The translations under genes were made by a program, and so were the position numbers. This document shows positions 24,661-36,271 of a DNA stretch of 64,000 bases, one piece after another (position 1 is the stretch's first letter; each line of letters opens with the position of its first letter). The stretch covers positions 8,589,395-8,653,394 of the forward strand of contig NC_063285.1 in the NCBI RefSeq assembly GCF_910591885.1. The letters are read 5' to 3'. The DNA comes from Bombus terrestris (lineage: Eukaryota; Arthropoda; Insecta; Hymenoptera; Apidae). Under the pieces are notes generated by a model. It ran no database searches and had not been told where the DNA came from. It saw only the letters and a program-made list of their open reading frames with translations.

Positions 24661-27309
24661 AAATGTTTAAATAATAAATTAAATAATAAAAAATGAATAT
24701 CTTGTGTGTAGCGAGCAAATTAGTCAGAGGGCAAACGCCTGAGCGTTGCACTGAGCGTTCAAGAGGAAAGAAAGCTGCTAGTGAAGTCAGAAAAAAGTGT
24801 GGAGATGTTGCAAAAATCACGAACGTTTACAACGTTAAGAGATGTACAATTAATATAATATAAATTGATTGTAATATAATTGATATAATGAAAACCAAAA
24901 ACGTGAGTGTTTTGAGAAGTAGAAAAACTTCGATGAACTTGAAAAATAAATATCTATGCTCTGTTGTATAGTAATGCTAATAAATCAGCAACAAAGAGAC
25001 GCTAATATGTAACGTATGAAGATGTTTTGGTATTTGGATAATTCATATCATCAACGTTTCAAGTCCTCGTATTGAGAAAAGGAAGATTACAGTGAAACTG
25101 AAGACGACAAAAGCCTCCTTATTTGCAAATGTTTATGACATTAGAGAAAGATCTCTTAATTAGACGATTTGAGGCATAAACAGAATATAATTGGACGATA
25201 TAACGCGTCTAAAGACAACACTTTTCCTGATGGAATTCATCGTTTGCTTGATTGATCGCTATAGGAAGCAACGACAAATGCTTCAATGGTTTCAATTGAA
25301 AAATAATCGAACAATTAGCGGTATCGTTTTTTAAGTATAATTTTTTGAATTTCATCGAAAAGATTGGATTATTCATTCGTATGATAATATAATATTTGAT
25401 GTTATCAAAATTCTCTCCGCTAATTCGAATACTGCAGGTTCCACTGTATTTCATTCGATGCAAATTTAACTTTTGCCAGCTGCCTTTTTACATTAAGCTT
25501 CGCTGCTCGCAATATTTCAAGAGAAGCTTTCAAATTTTCCAGCAAGCCATCGACGCGTTTACATTGACCAACCTGCCAAAATGAGCCGATCAGAATTTTG
25601 CAAAATTATCGAAACATCATGAGGTTAAAGAGAAATTGTAATTCTTGAAAAGAGAGCAGTTTTAACTTGCCTTATTTAATTAATTTCCCTGTTATCGTAT
25701 ACTTTAGTTTGAGCGTAGAGTTCAGTTTCAAGCGCTTGACGCTTCAGCAAGCAGCTTAACTCGACAAGCAACGTAACTTCCTTTTTTTGACACGTCAGAG
25801 AAATTTTGTCGAACCTCGTAAATTCTTCGTAAAACTTCAATTTGACTAGATTTTATCCTTATGAATAATTAAACAAGCTAACTACCATCCTTTTCCAAAT
25901 AGAAAAACTATATAGCGTTCCGAACGAGAAACCAATCTCCTTCCTCTTTTCGTTAACCCTAAGCCCTAACACTATGGTTAATTACTAGCTGTCGAGTACA
26001 CGAATCGCTGTAATTTACAATATGTACAACAACTAAGCGAATGCACTTTCCTTCGAAAACAAAAGGAGTCAGATAGGACAAGAACGAAGAGAAACTTAAA
26101 AATTGAATGGGAAAAACTCGTCCCAATGCATCCTGCGAACATTTCGAATGGTCGTTAGTAACATTCGGAATAAATAACGGGGAAAATAAATAATAAACGA
26201 AACGAATGGATATTAATGAAAAAACGGGAATGTTAACATCCGTAGCTACTCGTCGAATCTCTGACTATACTCTTTTGTTTCTTCGACTGATAAAAGGAAA
26301 TCTAGTTGAATCGAAAATTAGAAAGTTCACGGCTTTCGAATAGAAACCTGCATAGTAAAATTTCGTGAAATGATCGCAACCTTAAACCTATCTGGATCAA
26401 GACAATTTCATTAGTTTGCTCTAAGTTATTACCTCGCCGGTAATAGAAAATTTGCCCAACTTTCTAAATCCCAGATTCCTTGACCCTTTCAAGTTTCAAA
26501 AATATTTCTAATTTCTAGCCCGACGTTTCCCCATCTTTTTCTTTTTCCTTTCTTTTCTTTCTTTTTTTCTTTTTCCACTTCGGATTTGTCATGTTCGCTC
26601 CTCGAACTCGAACAAGCATCTCAACTTTCCAATTTTCAAATCGCCCACCGATCAAATAAACCGTTTGAAAAAGAAACACGGGGAATGAATGGTGCGAAAA
26701 GGTGCTTTCTCCAGACTTTTGACGTTTCCCGGATAACGAATTTTCCTGTAATTTCTTCGGTTTTGCCGTTAACTTTTTTCCGTAGTAATTTGTTGATTAT
26801 TCGGCGGTTTTTTTCTTTGTTTCCCTTTCTCTTTGTTTAGGAAAAATGGAAAAACTGCATTGTCTATTGGAATGTCTTAATTAATCAATTAATCAATCAA
26901 TCAACTAATCGGCTGATCGTTAATATCACTTTTAATGCCCAGCGAAAGATTGCGAGTTAGAAAAATGACTTCCCTGTAATTGTCTGCTTCGTTTCGTTTC
27001 CTTTTTTGTCTCAAATCATCGATTCTCAGTTTCTTTGCTTTACTCGTTCTATGTATTCTATCTCTGTGGCTCGCTGTTTCATTCTGCCTATGTGCTGTAT
27101 GTGTGTGTATGATATATGTATATGAACATGAATCTCGGTCTAGGGAGCCAATCGATCGATTATTCTGTAAACAAATAATCAAATTGCTACCACAACTGAT
27201 CCTCTGTCCTGAAACAAAGACCGTGTAATATTTCTGCAATGGAAATATTATCGATCTTTTCCAACTAATATTTTCATCAAAATCTATCAAATCGAATCGT
27301 ATAAGGTGA

Positions 27310-27725
27310 TATTTCAATTTAGAAGAACACAAGAAGCTGATAATGTAAGAAAAATATTTACAGTTTACACTTTCGACGAATCATCGTATTATACGTTGCA
27401 ACAAAGTGACTCGAACGAAAGGTATCGAATCGTATGATGTAATATTTCAATTAAACAAGAGAAAATTATATCCGAATAAAGAAGAACACAAGAAACTGAT
27501 AATGTAGGAAAAATATTTACAGTTTACACTTTCGACGAATCATCGTATTATACGTTGCAAAACAAAGTGAATCGAAAGGTATCGAATCGTATGATGTAAT
27601 ATTTCAATTAAACAAGAGAAAATTATATCCCAATAAAAAAGAACACAAGAAACTGATAATGTAGGAAAAATATTTACAGTTTACACTTTCGACGAATCAT
27701 CGTATTATACGTTGCAACAAAGTGA
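27310..27725. repeat. 160-bp tandem repeat, about 2.5 copies
   Basis: GAAGAACACAAGAARCTGAT recurs at about 27321, 27481 and 27640. The intervening sequence (TTTACACTTTCGACGAATCA and AAACAAGAGAAAATTATATC) is nearly identical between copies. Confidence 0.85.
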
Positions 27726-28632
27726 ATCGAAAGTTTCTGGCAGATGTGTTTTAGATCGAAAAACTCAAGACACTCGATGTTATTAACAAACGAAGTAAAA
27801 ATATCGATTAATTGAATTGGACTAACAGTAAAGACTCCATAATTGCTCGCAAGTAGCTGCCGTTTAATTGCTGCTTGCTTAACCCCACCAATGGCGGAAT
27901 TCCCCTTTGAACCTTCGACGCGAGTAACGTGACGCGTCAACTTCTCTTCGACGCTAATTTCACGGAACGCGCGTCCTTTTGACGCATTTCGAATTTCACG
28001 AGGAAAATTACACAAACCGTGTACGTTCTTGTTCTACGGTTTCTATCGACTTCTATCCATTCAACGAGACGAATATACATGGAAATTCATTTTCCTCGAA
28101 GCTTTCCAGTTTCCAAGTTCTCTACCTGGTGTACCTATCTCTGCGCATACGCGTCGATTTAACATAATCGTAAAGTAAGTTGGTAAATTGGCTTAGAAAT
28201 ATAATAATATAATTGAATAATATTAATAATAATTTACCAATATAATATAATAATATAATTAGAAATATGAATGCCATACACGAGCCAACTGTTGGCAAAA
28301 GTGAACGCCGGAAGTGAACATACTTGCGACAAAATTTCTCAAAAAAAAATTTCTCAAATCTCGAATGGATGAAATGCTGTTTCACCTTGTGTATTCACCT
28401 TGGAGAACCTCAGGCAGAACAGGGCAATAAGCCTCAGAAGAAGAAACGGAACTCGGTATATGAGTCGCGTAGTTGCAAAAATCGCGCAACCTATTGCAGT
28501 CGCAGTATGAAGACGTTTTCCGAGCTACTAGTGCATTTTCAGTATCAGTAAAATGATCGTGTAGTCGCGAATCATTGTGAATTTATTATTTGTTGCTTGA
28601 AATTTTCACAAACTCCGAATATGTCTTTTGAC

Positions 28633-28705
28633 TTGGCAACTAAGTGATTGCGGATTTTGTCACTACCACTTAATGACAAAATCCGCAATCACTTAGTTGC
28701 CAACC
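28633..28705. mobile_element. short mariner-type palindromic MITE
   Basis: TTGGCAACTAAGTGATTGCG and its inverted copy enclose a core of about a dozen bases. The ends match the element at 7819-7894. It lies directly left of the broken piggyBac transposase. Confidence 0.75.
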
Positions 28706-28784
28706 CAATAGGAGAGGAGACAACATCACGCAAAAGATGGTCAGTGTACGCGAGCAGTGCTCTGACACGCCAGCTGTGAAGAGG

Positions 28785-29430
28785 ATGAAGACGAAGTATC
28801 TCGAAACGAGGCTGAATTTCAGATTTTTGAATCAGACGAGAGCAACAAAACAGAGGAGTCTTGAGATAAAACCGAAGGAGAAGATTCTCGGGATTTCGAG
28901 TCGTCTCCGATGCGATTCCGAGTCGGAGAATCACGCGAACATTCCCAGATCGTGCGAAATTTGAACGTGGTTCGTGATACTGAAACTGCGGTCGATGGAA
29001 CAACTTGGAAGAAATTGCAAACAGGCGGATCTAGTGGTAGACCACTTATCAGAATATTCAAGGACATTGTTGGTTTTACCAGATACGCAACAAGGAATGT
29101 GGCGACAGATGGCGTCAGCAGTTCCACTTGATAATCGACAAAAACATGTTGCAACATAAAAAATGTTGCACCGAAACAGAGACACGTGGTGTGCTAAAAA
29201 GTGATTGGACAATTTCAATGGCTAAGTTAGTTGCTTTTATTGCGATTTTGTAAGCTCGGGCAACATACGAAGCAAAGTCACTAAAAGCTCTCTATTTGTG
29301 GTGCAGGAAATGGCCAGTCGCTTTCTTCTCGACCACAATGCCAACAGATGAATTCACGCAAATTCTTCGACTTGATAAAAGTTTGATCAAAGAAGAGAAG
29401 ATCGGAAGGTTTACGTACAGACAAAAGATG
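28785..29430 (+). pseudogene. degraded piggyBac transposase fragment
   Basis: Pieces of a piggyBac-family DDE transposase lie in order but in different frames. First comes an acidic N-terminus. Then GTTWKKL and GGSSGRPL are followed by FKDIVGFTRYATRN. Next are an IDKNMLQH/CTETETR stretch, MAKLVAFIAI, and LWCRKWPVAFFSTTMPTDEF followed by TQILR. At least one frameshift and an in-frame stop break it. The catalytic Asp region and the C-terminus are absent, the copy ending near 29430. It is not functional. The family call rests on recognised motif order. Confidence 0.65.
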
Positions 29431-29556
29431 CGCGGAATAAATGTGACGATATATAATGTTGAACATTATAAATTCTATGCAAATGTATATCTCATGGTTC
29501 CGTTTATAAATTAACAGCGTATAATTATATTGTTATCTTTTTTTAAAGAAAATTTA

Positions 29557-29992
29557 TGTAGTATCGGGGCCAAAAGGCCTAAGATATCGGCCGAACCATA
29601 AACAATGTCGCGAGAGCCGCGACATCGTCGGGTACGTCAATGTGTCGTCGATCTTCTTTTTAAGTGGATAGTTTCGTGGAAAGGGCCTGCGTGACCCTGG
29701 CCACGGGCATTTCGGGACACGTGTCTCGAATGACGGGAAAAGACAAAGAGACGCTAAGGGCAGTGCTGGTTGAGGTGCCGGAGAGGACGGATGCAAAAGG
29801 TGTGCAGAGTGTGAGTTGAGAAGCGAGAGCGAGCGAGTGTAGAAGCCGGAGAGTGTGAATCGGGAAGTCGAAAGCCGCGTATGAAAATAAGACGTACGAT
29901 AGCATTGTAATCATTTCGTTGCTTCGAATATTATTAATTAAATCAAAACATCATTACTTGTCCTTTCCTCTAAGACCCATTAAGCTACTACA
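29557..29992 (+). mobile_element. solo LTR with TTTA target duplication
   Basis: 436 bases with ends TGTAGTA...TACTACA and 4-bp flanking duplications TTTA (29553-29556 and 29993-29996). The TG...CA ends, the short duplication and the lack of internal genes fit a solo LTR left by recombination of an LTR retrotransposon. It is more GC-rich than its surroundings and related to the copy at 53539. Orientation was chosen by the TG...CA convention and similarity between copies. Confidence 0.75.
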
Positions 29993-30904
29993 TTTATGAT
30001 TTTGTTTATACGTCAAATCGATGCGTAGAGATAGGAATATATAGGAAATGTGAGTAAACCTAGCGTTGAAGATCTGTTTCGTCTTCGTTTCAGCGAGACG
30101 ACACTAGCGCCACGACGAAGCTTCTTCGTTTTAAATTTCTCGCCAATCGCATCGTGTTACCTTGGAATTTCTCTTTTACGTGAAAAGGCCAATTACCGAC
30201 TTCCATCTCAAGAGGTTCTGTCTCGAGATAAAGAAAATTACTTTTCTATTATATCAGCTTCTCTTATACTTGAAAAGGCAATCATTGACTATCTCAAAAT
30301 AAAAAAAAAATAATAAAAAAGAGATAATTGACTATCTCAAAATATAAAACAAAAATTTACTCGAGTCCTATCCGACCAATTAGGTACCCGGATACTCGCA
30401 ATCAGAAAAATACTTGAATACTCTACTCGTGTCATTCGATGTTTACGATATTTCGAAGAATTTATATTTCTGAATAAATCGAATATCTAAATTAAATATC
30501 TTCATTTTTGTACCGAAATACCAACAAGTTAGCGTTCTCAGCAGGTAAACTGGCTGGCTTCAACATTTCCACACATTTCCAGCTGTTGAAAACACATTAG
30601 CTAAAGCTGCTAAGATGTACTTGTGTATACAAGTTGCAAGCTCTCAACGTGTAGTTCCAACAGCTAACAATATCATCAACGTATAGCCTAACAGCATACT
30701 ACTCGAGAATGTTGATTCGTTGGCATTTCCGTACAGAGCTAAAAATGTCTACTTTAAAATGATCGTTTCATTGTCTACCAAAAACAAATAGCGAGAAACA
30801 TTGTGAACGCCTGTGACACGAGTAGGGTACTCGAGTGAAACATAGCAAGCATCCGAGTAGCGATAGCTGTACTCTCAGCTATCTCATCTCTGTGGACAAG
30901 AACA

Positions 30905-31162
30905 GTGATAAAGCACGTGGCTGAACCATTGCAATCAACCGCACTGAGAACAGTTGCGAATGCAGCGCAGTGTCTCAGCAGCGGAAGTCTAAGGAAACAG
31001 CCAATTAGGCTACCAACGATCCAAAAAGAAATTAAGAGAAATGGAACGAAGCGTGAGAAAAGAGTCGCACAGCGTCCTAATCAACTAACCCTGCAGGCCC
31101 ACAAAGCCAAGATTAAACGAAGATTAAAAAACAAGCATCCTTCTGACCTGCTAATCTCATGA
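30905..31162 (+). pseudogene. Jockey-like non-LTR retrotransposon, ORF2 C-terminal fragment
   Basis: The translation ends with LPTIQKEIKR, EKRVAQRPNQL and RRLKNKHPSDL, preceded by ALRTVANA. This is the usual order at the C-terminus of Jockey-clade reverse transcriptase proteins. The rest of ORF2 is missing, so this is a 5'-truncated dead copy, as typical for LINEs. The following few hundred bases include TCCAATAGGACAA, also found after the copy at 59930, which suggests a shared 3' UTR. Confidence 0.6.
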
Positions 31163-34100
31163 GATGATGCAAGATGACATGTTTCCTTTCTGGGAATAGT
31201 CATCCAGGTGATAATTTATAAAGAATATGGAAGAATTCACCGAATGTCCAATAGGACAAACTGTGGAGAGAAATAACTAAGTTTTGAAAGAGAATTATCT
31301 CATGTGCCTGGTGGTGATGTTTCTCACCCAGGCATCTCATAAGTAGACTGCTGGTTCTTACGCAATTATAGTTCAATTGGAAAGCGTATAATATGGAAAA
31401 ATATGCGAGATACCCAAAGTATAGCGTCATAATATTTAGCAATTGAAATAAGTGTTTCATTAGGTTGGTTAAAAAATATGAATTTGCATAAATCCACACC
31501 AACTCTACTTGAAAGTTATTGAGATCCTACACATTTTCCTGCTTGTCATTCGCTGAAATGAACACCATACAGCTACGAATAAGTCGAGTTGCCCTTTCCT
31601 TTTTTTCTTTTCGCCAATTCTCAGCTTTTATGGAGACTTTACTGTATCATCTAATCGACGAGTGCTCGTGGAAAACATTGCAAGTGCCAAGCAACAGATT
31701 CTTGGGGGGAAGAGAGAACTTACAGTATTAATATAGTTCAAATTCATGAAAAAGAGAAGTGTATCTTCTAGGAAACTCAATGTTCCATTCAATTGAATGA
31801 AGGCAGATGGCATAACAAAAGCTAGGAAACAATTATCTGCTGTTCATTAGCATTCATATGTTTTTGTATAGAGATGAGGTTGTCACGTCACCTTTCAGCA
31901 TTATTGATAACAATTTAGAAAGAGACATTGCACTTCCTCATTGGTAGATAGAACATTTTTCAGTAAAAAAATTCCAAGTGTTTTCCATTCTGACACTCAC
32001 AGTGTTTTCTACAAACGATATTCAATTAATGGAATGTATCTAAATTTCATAGCTAAACGATATTTAATCATTTAGTTACTTTCTGGAAATTGAAACTGGA
32101 ACAGTTTCTCCTCTGAGTCTATAAGAAAATTGCTACAAGAAAATAAATGAGAATTCTGTTGATTAAATGTCTATAGCGAGCTATGATCTAACAGAAAAAA
32201 TAAATCAATAGCGAGATTAGATCGTATGACGATCAAAAGATATATAATCGTTAAGAAGATGTAAGAAACGAATGAATAAAATGTTGAAGAAGAATCGAAG
32301 TAGTATAGTGTTAGTGGAGGAACCGTAGACCGAGGCTTGCAACAGGCTGTCTGTACAACAATCTTAATAACATGATATGCAACATTTATATTCTAATCTT
32401 AGAGTCAGTAAAAACTATGCGCTGGGCACGAAGCTCTCTGTTCCACGCGTTAAAAAACGAATAGAAAAACCTTCGGAAAAAGTGCGTAACAATAAGGAAA
32501 TGAAAACCGTCCACGTGCGAGACGAAAATATCGGAATTAGTTTGTTTTCCTATCTCTTTCGTGGTTAATGAGTCTGGCGTTTTTAAAAAATTTGATTCGT
32601 CGCAGTCGTTGCGACCCCGGCACTATTGTAAAACGGTATGTAAATATACTTATTATAATAATATATAGCTGCATCTGTGATTTGATTGTAAATCGTGAGG
32701 TAAGGAGCCTGTGTGAATGGCGCGATCAACTCGAGAAACGTTTCCACTTTCCTCGAACTCGGAGTCTATCGTAAAACTTCCAACAATCTTATAATTACAC
32801 AAGCAACATGTAAGGAGTTAAGAAGATTAAAAAAAAAAAAAGAAAAAAGATCTCGATATTTGAAAATTCGATATTTAAATTCAATAATTAAATATTTTAA
32901 TGTTTAAGTCAATGAAATAAGAAATAAAAGGAAAGAACAAAATTGAAATGATGATCTGGTTGGTAGAAAAGAAAGAAGATGGAGAATTTCGAAAATTACT
33001 ACTTAGGTAATAATAATTTGAATAACTATGAAATTGATGGAAATTTTAGACTCTAACGTAAAGTATATAGTGAAACATTTGTCGAGAACATCGCGCTCAC
33101 GGAACTATTGTCATCTGTAAAATATAATATAAAAGATCCTGAGTTGTACTGTGTGGTACTATGGCTATGGAGTTCGGCGGTGACTGAGATGGCTTTATCT
33201 TTCCTCTTTTCTCTTGAAATAATACATACAGAATATCGTACAAGTTCTAGGAAAACTAAATATCCTGTAATACCGAAATAAAATATAAAATACTTCACCT
33301 TCTATGTATCATAATGTCTACATACTTTAAGATGCTGACAAACAAATTTAACACATGTATAAAAATTAGTGTCACTTAATAAATTATACATGTCACTTAT
33401 GTTAACCAGTAACTTAACGTGTTAATAAAATCAGTTTGCATAGAAGTATTTTCAAAAATCACCTACTAGATATCTACTAAACGCATTTACTAAGATAATA
33501 AAATATTTATAAATTGTTATCACTATAAAGCTTTATCATATAATAAAGCATTAATAAAAAAGAAAAAAATTCAACTTGGTCTAAAAAGATTGATTAAAGA
33601 TTGTAAAATATATGATTAACGTTATTAAATAATAAATTGCTGGTCGATAAAGCAATACATTTTATAAAATAATACTCTATAAATCACTTGGGACAAACTA
33701 TTCCATTATTTCTAAATTAGTAATATATGTTTTCTAAGAATATAGTTAATTTATAATATCAATACGTTAAAGTTCCAAATGTATCATTGTTTAACAAAGA
33801 CAAAATGAGAATAATAAAAATAATAATACTGTTTACGAGAAATTCACTTAATGGAGAAACCAATATTTCAAAAATCAATACCATTAAAAATAATTGGTCA
33901 ATGTAGTAAACGACAGCAAGTAAAATACAGAAATGCAATGTTTTATGGTGATGTTAAAAAGTAATTTCAAAGAATTAAACGAAATTCCAAAGAAGTTGGA
34001 TTATACGTAATTTGCTAAAACTATGGAGAAAAGTGATAAATTCAGCTCTGTAATATCACATTAGAGCGTATAAAAAAATTAGCAAGAAAAGCCATCTCGG

Positions 34101-35792
34101 GCACAGGCCTCTTATAATATATTAAATTCAATCTGCTGCATCACGGTGGTTTCCCATCGATAACTGTCAATAATAAATCCTCTGTAAATCTGTTTGAGCT
34201 GTAAAATCGGTTGGCTGTCTATTGCACCGTTAAACTGCTATGCGGTGAAAAATATATTATAATATGTTCGTACGTCATCCTGGGAGTTTCTGTGCGTGTC
34301 ACCCAGTCGTGTGACGCAATCGATAAAGTAAATATAATCCTCTGTAAGAATATAATATCGTTGTAAATATCTGTAGTCTGTATAACACTGTATAGCATCA
34401 AATAAAACAACAAGTTATCCTGGCTCGCGGAATAATCAGTACGAGGTGGGATGGCTGTTCCACTTGCGGCGGTTATTTGTGATTTCTCTCTTGTTTCTTC
34501 TTTTGTTTAAGGAATATTCTCGCATTTCCTTACGACGAATAGGCACGGCACCTTTTGCGAATTGTCCTTCGGAGGACTATTGTTTCATTAGTTATTGTAA
34601 GACACTGTGAAAAGATTATTCTATGGAGCAAAGTGCTATATGATGGATAGCTCAGAAGCTAATTTTAGTAGTCGTTTCGTTAAAAATCTTTAGAGCAGAA
34701 TTTTTAAGTTTCAGTTGCGAATGATTTGTAGCTAAAAAAAATGAATCTTACTATTATTAGTAGCAAAAGAAAAACCTCTTTTTGCTGTAAAAAAAATGAT
34801 AAAAGAATATTGCTGTACTGAACAAATTAAGAATACTGTTTACATATAGAATATAAATTTTAAATTCAAGTTCTGTTGTCAATTTTTGCTTCCTAATATT
34901 TCTATATATTTTTCAATACTTCTGTGCTTTTATTAAGCTGTACTAGTAACTTATATATTAATATATTAATACTATATTATATATTAATATATTAATATTA
35001 TTTACTTAGTTATTAATATATATGTTAATAAATAATTTCTTTATTAAGCTCTAATAAAGAGACCCTGAATTTTTAATGCACTTAGTTTTAAAAATAATAT
35101 TCATACTTTAATAAACATTATTATTCAAAACTTAAAAACTTTATATTCTTTTACATGTAATAAATTTATCAATGTTTCCAAAAATATGTTGCATATGCAT
35201 TATATAATCTGTTACTTTTATATATTAGAAAAATATAATTAAGAAAACAATAAAAAAATAATTTGATACTTATGATAAAACAAATAATAAAAATAGAATA
35301 AATTAAAAAGAAAAGAAATAAAATATTTAAAACTAAAAAATATCATTGTTCACTGATTAATATTTAAAATTTCATTCCATTCGTTCATACTTGTATCATA
35401 CTCTAAAGACTTTTAATAATTGTTACTACTATATCACTTATTATAAATAAATACGAAATCTTTGAATTATATTTTTATACAAAAAAATAAAAGCAAGATA
35501 TGGTTACTTTATACCAATTAAAAATAACACGAAATTCTAAATTTAAGCACTTGCTATGAAGAATAGAGTGGTTGATAAGTAATCTTATATAAAAATATCC
35601 AATGTTGAGAATTCTAAAAATTCTTAATGCTCTCCATCACAGCACACACCCTTAATCTCTTCACTGCACCTTAATCTGTCTTCAAAAGACTATATTAATC
35701 TCCATCTGGAGTTTATGGTTGCCAAAAATTACTGGCATTAAGCCTACTCAACCAAAAAGCTATCACAAATGGGCCGAAGAAACTAAGGCGCA
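31163..35792. other. non-coding stretch downstream of zinc-finger exon
   Basis: AT-rich sequence without recognisable exons. A moderately GC-richer patch at 34430-34600 could be transcribed or conserved, but no domain is seen in it. AT palindromes are frequent at about 34940-35030. Confidence 0.4.
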
Positions 35793-36271
35793 TTAGTGGT
35801 ATGCAGCATCAAATTGCATCATGCTGCTCTGAAAGTGCTTAGATTCGGCATTGGTCTGATTGACCTCATAAGCACCATCTTGGAATACTCTTGATTTGTT
35901 TTCCAGAGTTACTGTAGCTGTGCCCTCTTCCATAGAAACTCTGGGCGTAGAAAAGGATTTAACATTATCTGTTTGTTGTGCCTGGATTTGTAGATGAGTT
36001 TGCGCTCCAGTCTGTTGTTGCGCTTTAGGCTGTTGCTGTTGGTAGATTTCTTCTTGACGATGCCTGTCTGCCACGCTGAGCTCATGGAAGCTGACCAGGT
36101 GGCGTTTCAGGTAGAGCTTGGTCTTGAATGGCTTGTTACAGAGGGGGCATGTGACACTCTGAGGGTTGTGGATCAGGCGCATGTGCTGACGTAGGTTCGA
36201 CAAGTTACTGTACATGCGGTTGCAGACAGGACAGGGGCGTGGGTCCAGCGAGTGCAGTTTGCGTAGGTCAG
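35793..36271 (-). CDS. BTB gene zinc-finger terminal exon (two C2H2 fingers, stop)
   Basis: The acceptor is a strong pyrimidine/GT-rich tract ending TTGCAG. The exon runs to a TAA at 35795-35793. Finger 1 is CPVC...HMRLIH and finger 2 is CPLC...HLVSFH, both with 12 residues between the second Cys and first His and 4 between the histidines. A Gln-rich stretch and a tail without recognised domains follow. Downstream DNA is AT-rich and contains ATTAAA-type candidate polyadenylation signals (35417-35412, minus strand). The exon is much GC-richer than its flanks. Confidence 0.92.

Noticed and set aside
25975..26000. CCCTAAGCCCTAACACTATG, slightly telomere-like
   Set aside because: Not a TTAGG repeat array as in insects; an isolated short string.
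27674..28015. 113-codon minus-strand frame
   Set aside because: No recognised domain; overlaps the edge of the 160-bp tandem repeat and lacks supporting splice or codon evidence.
35994..36194. 66-codon plus-strand frame
   Set aside because: Antisense shadow of the zinc-finger exon.
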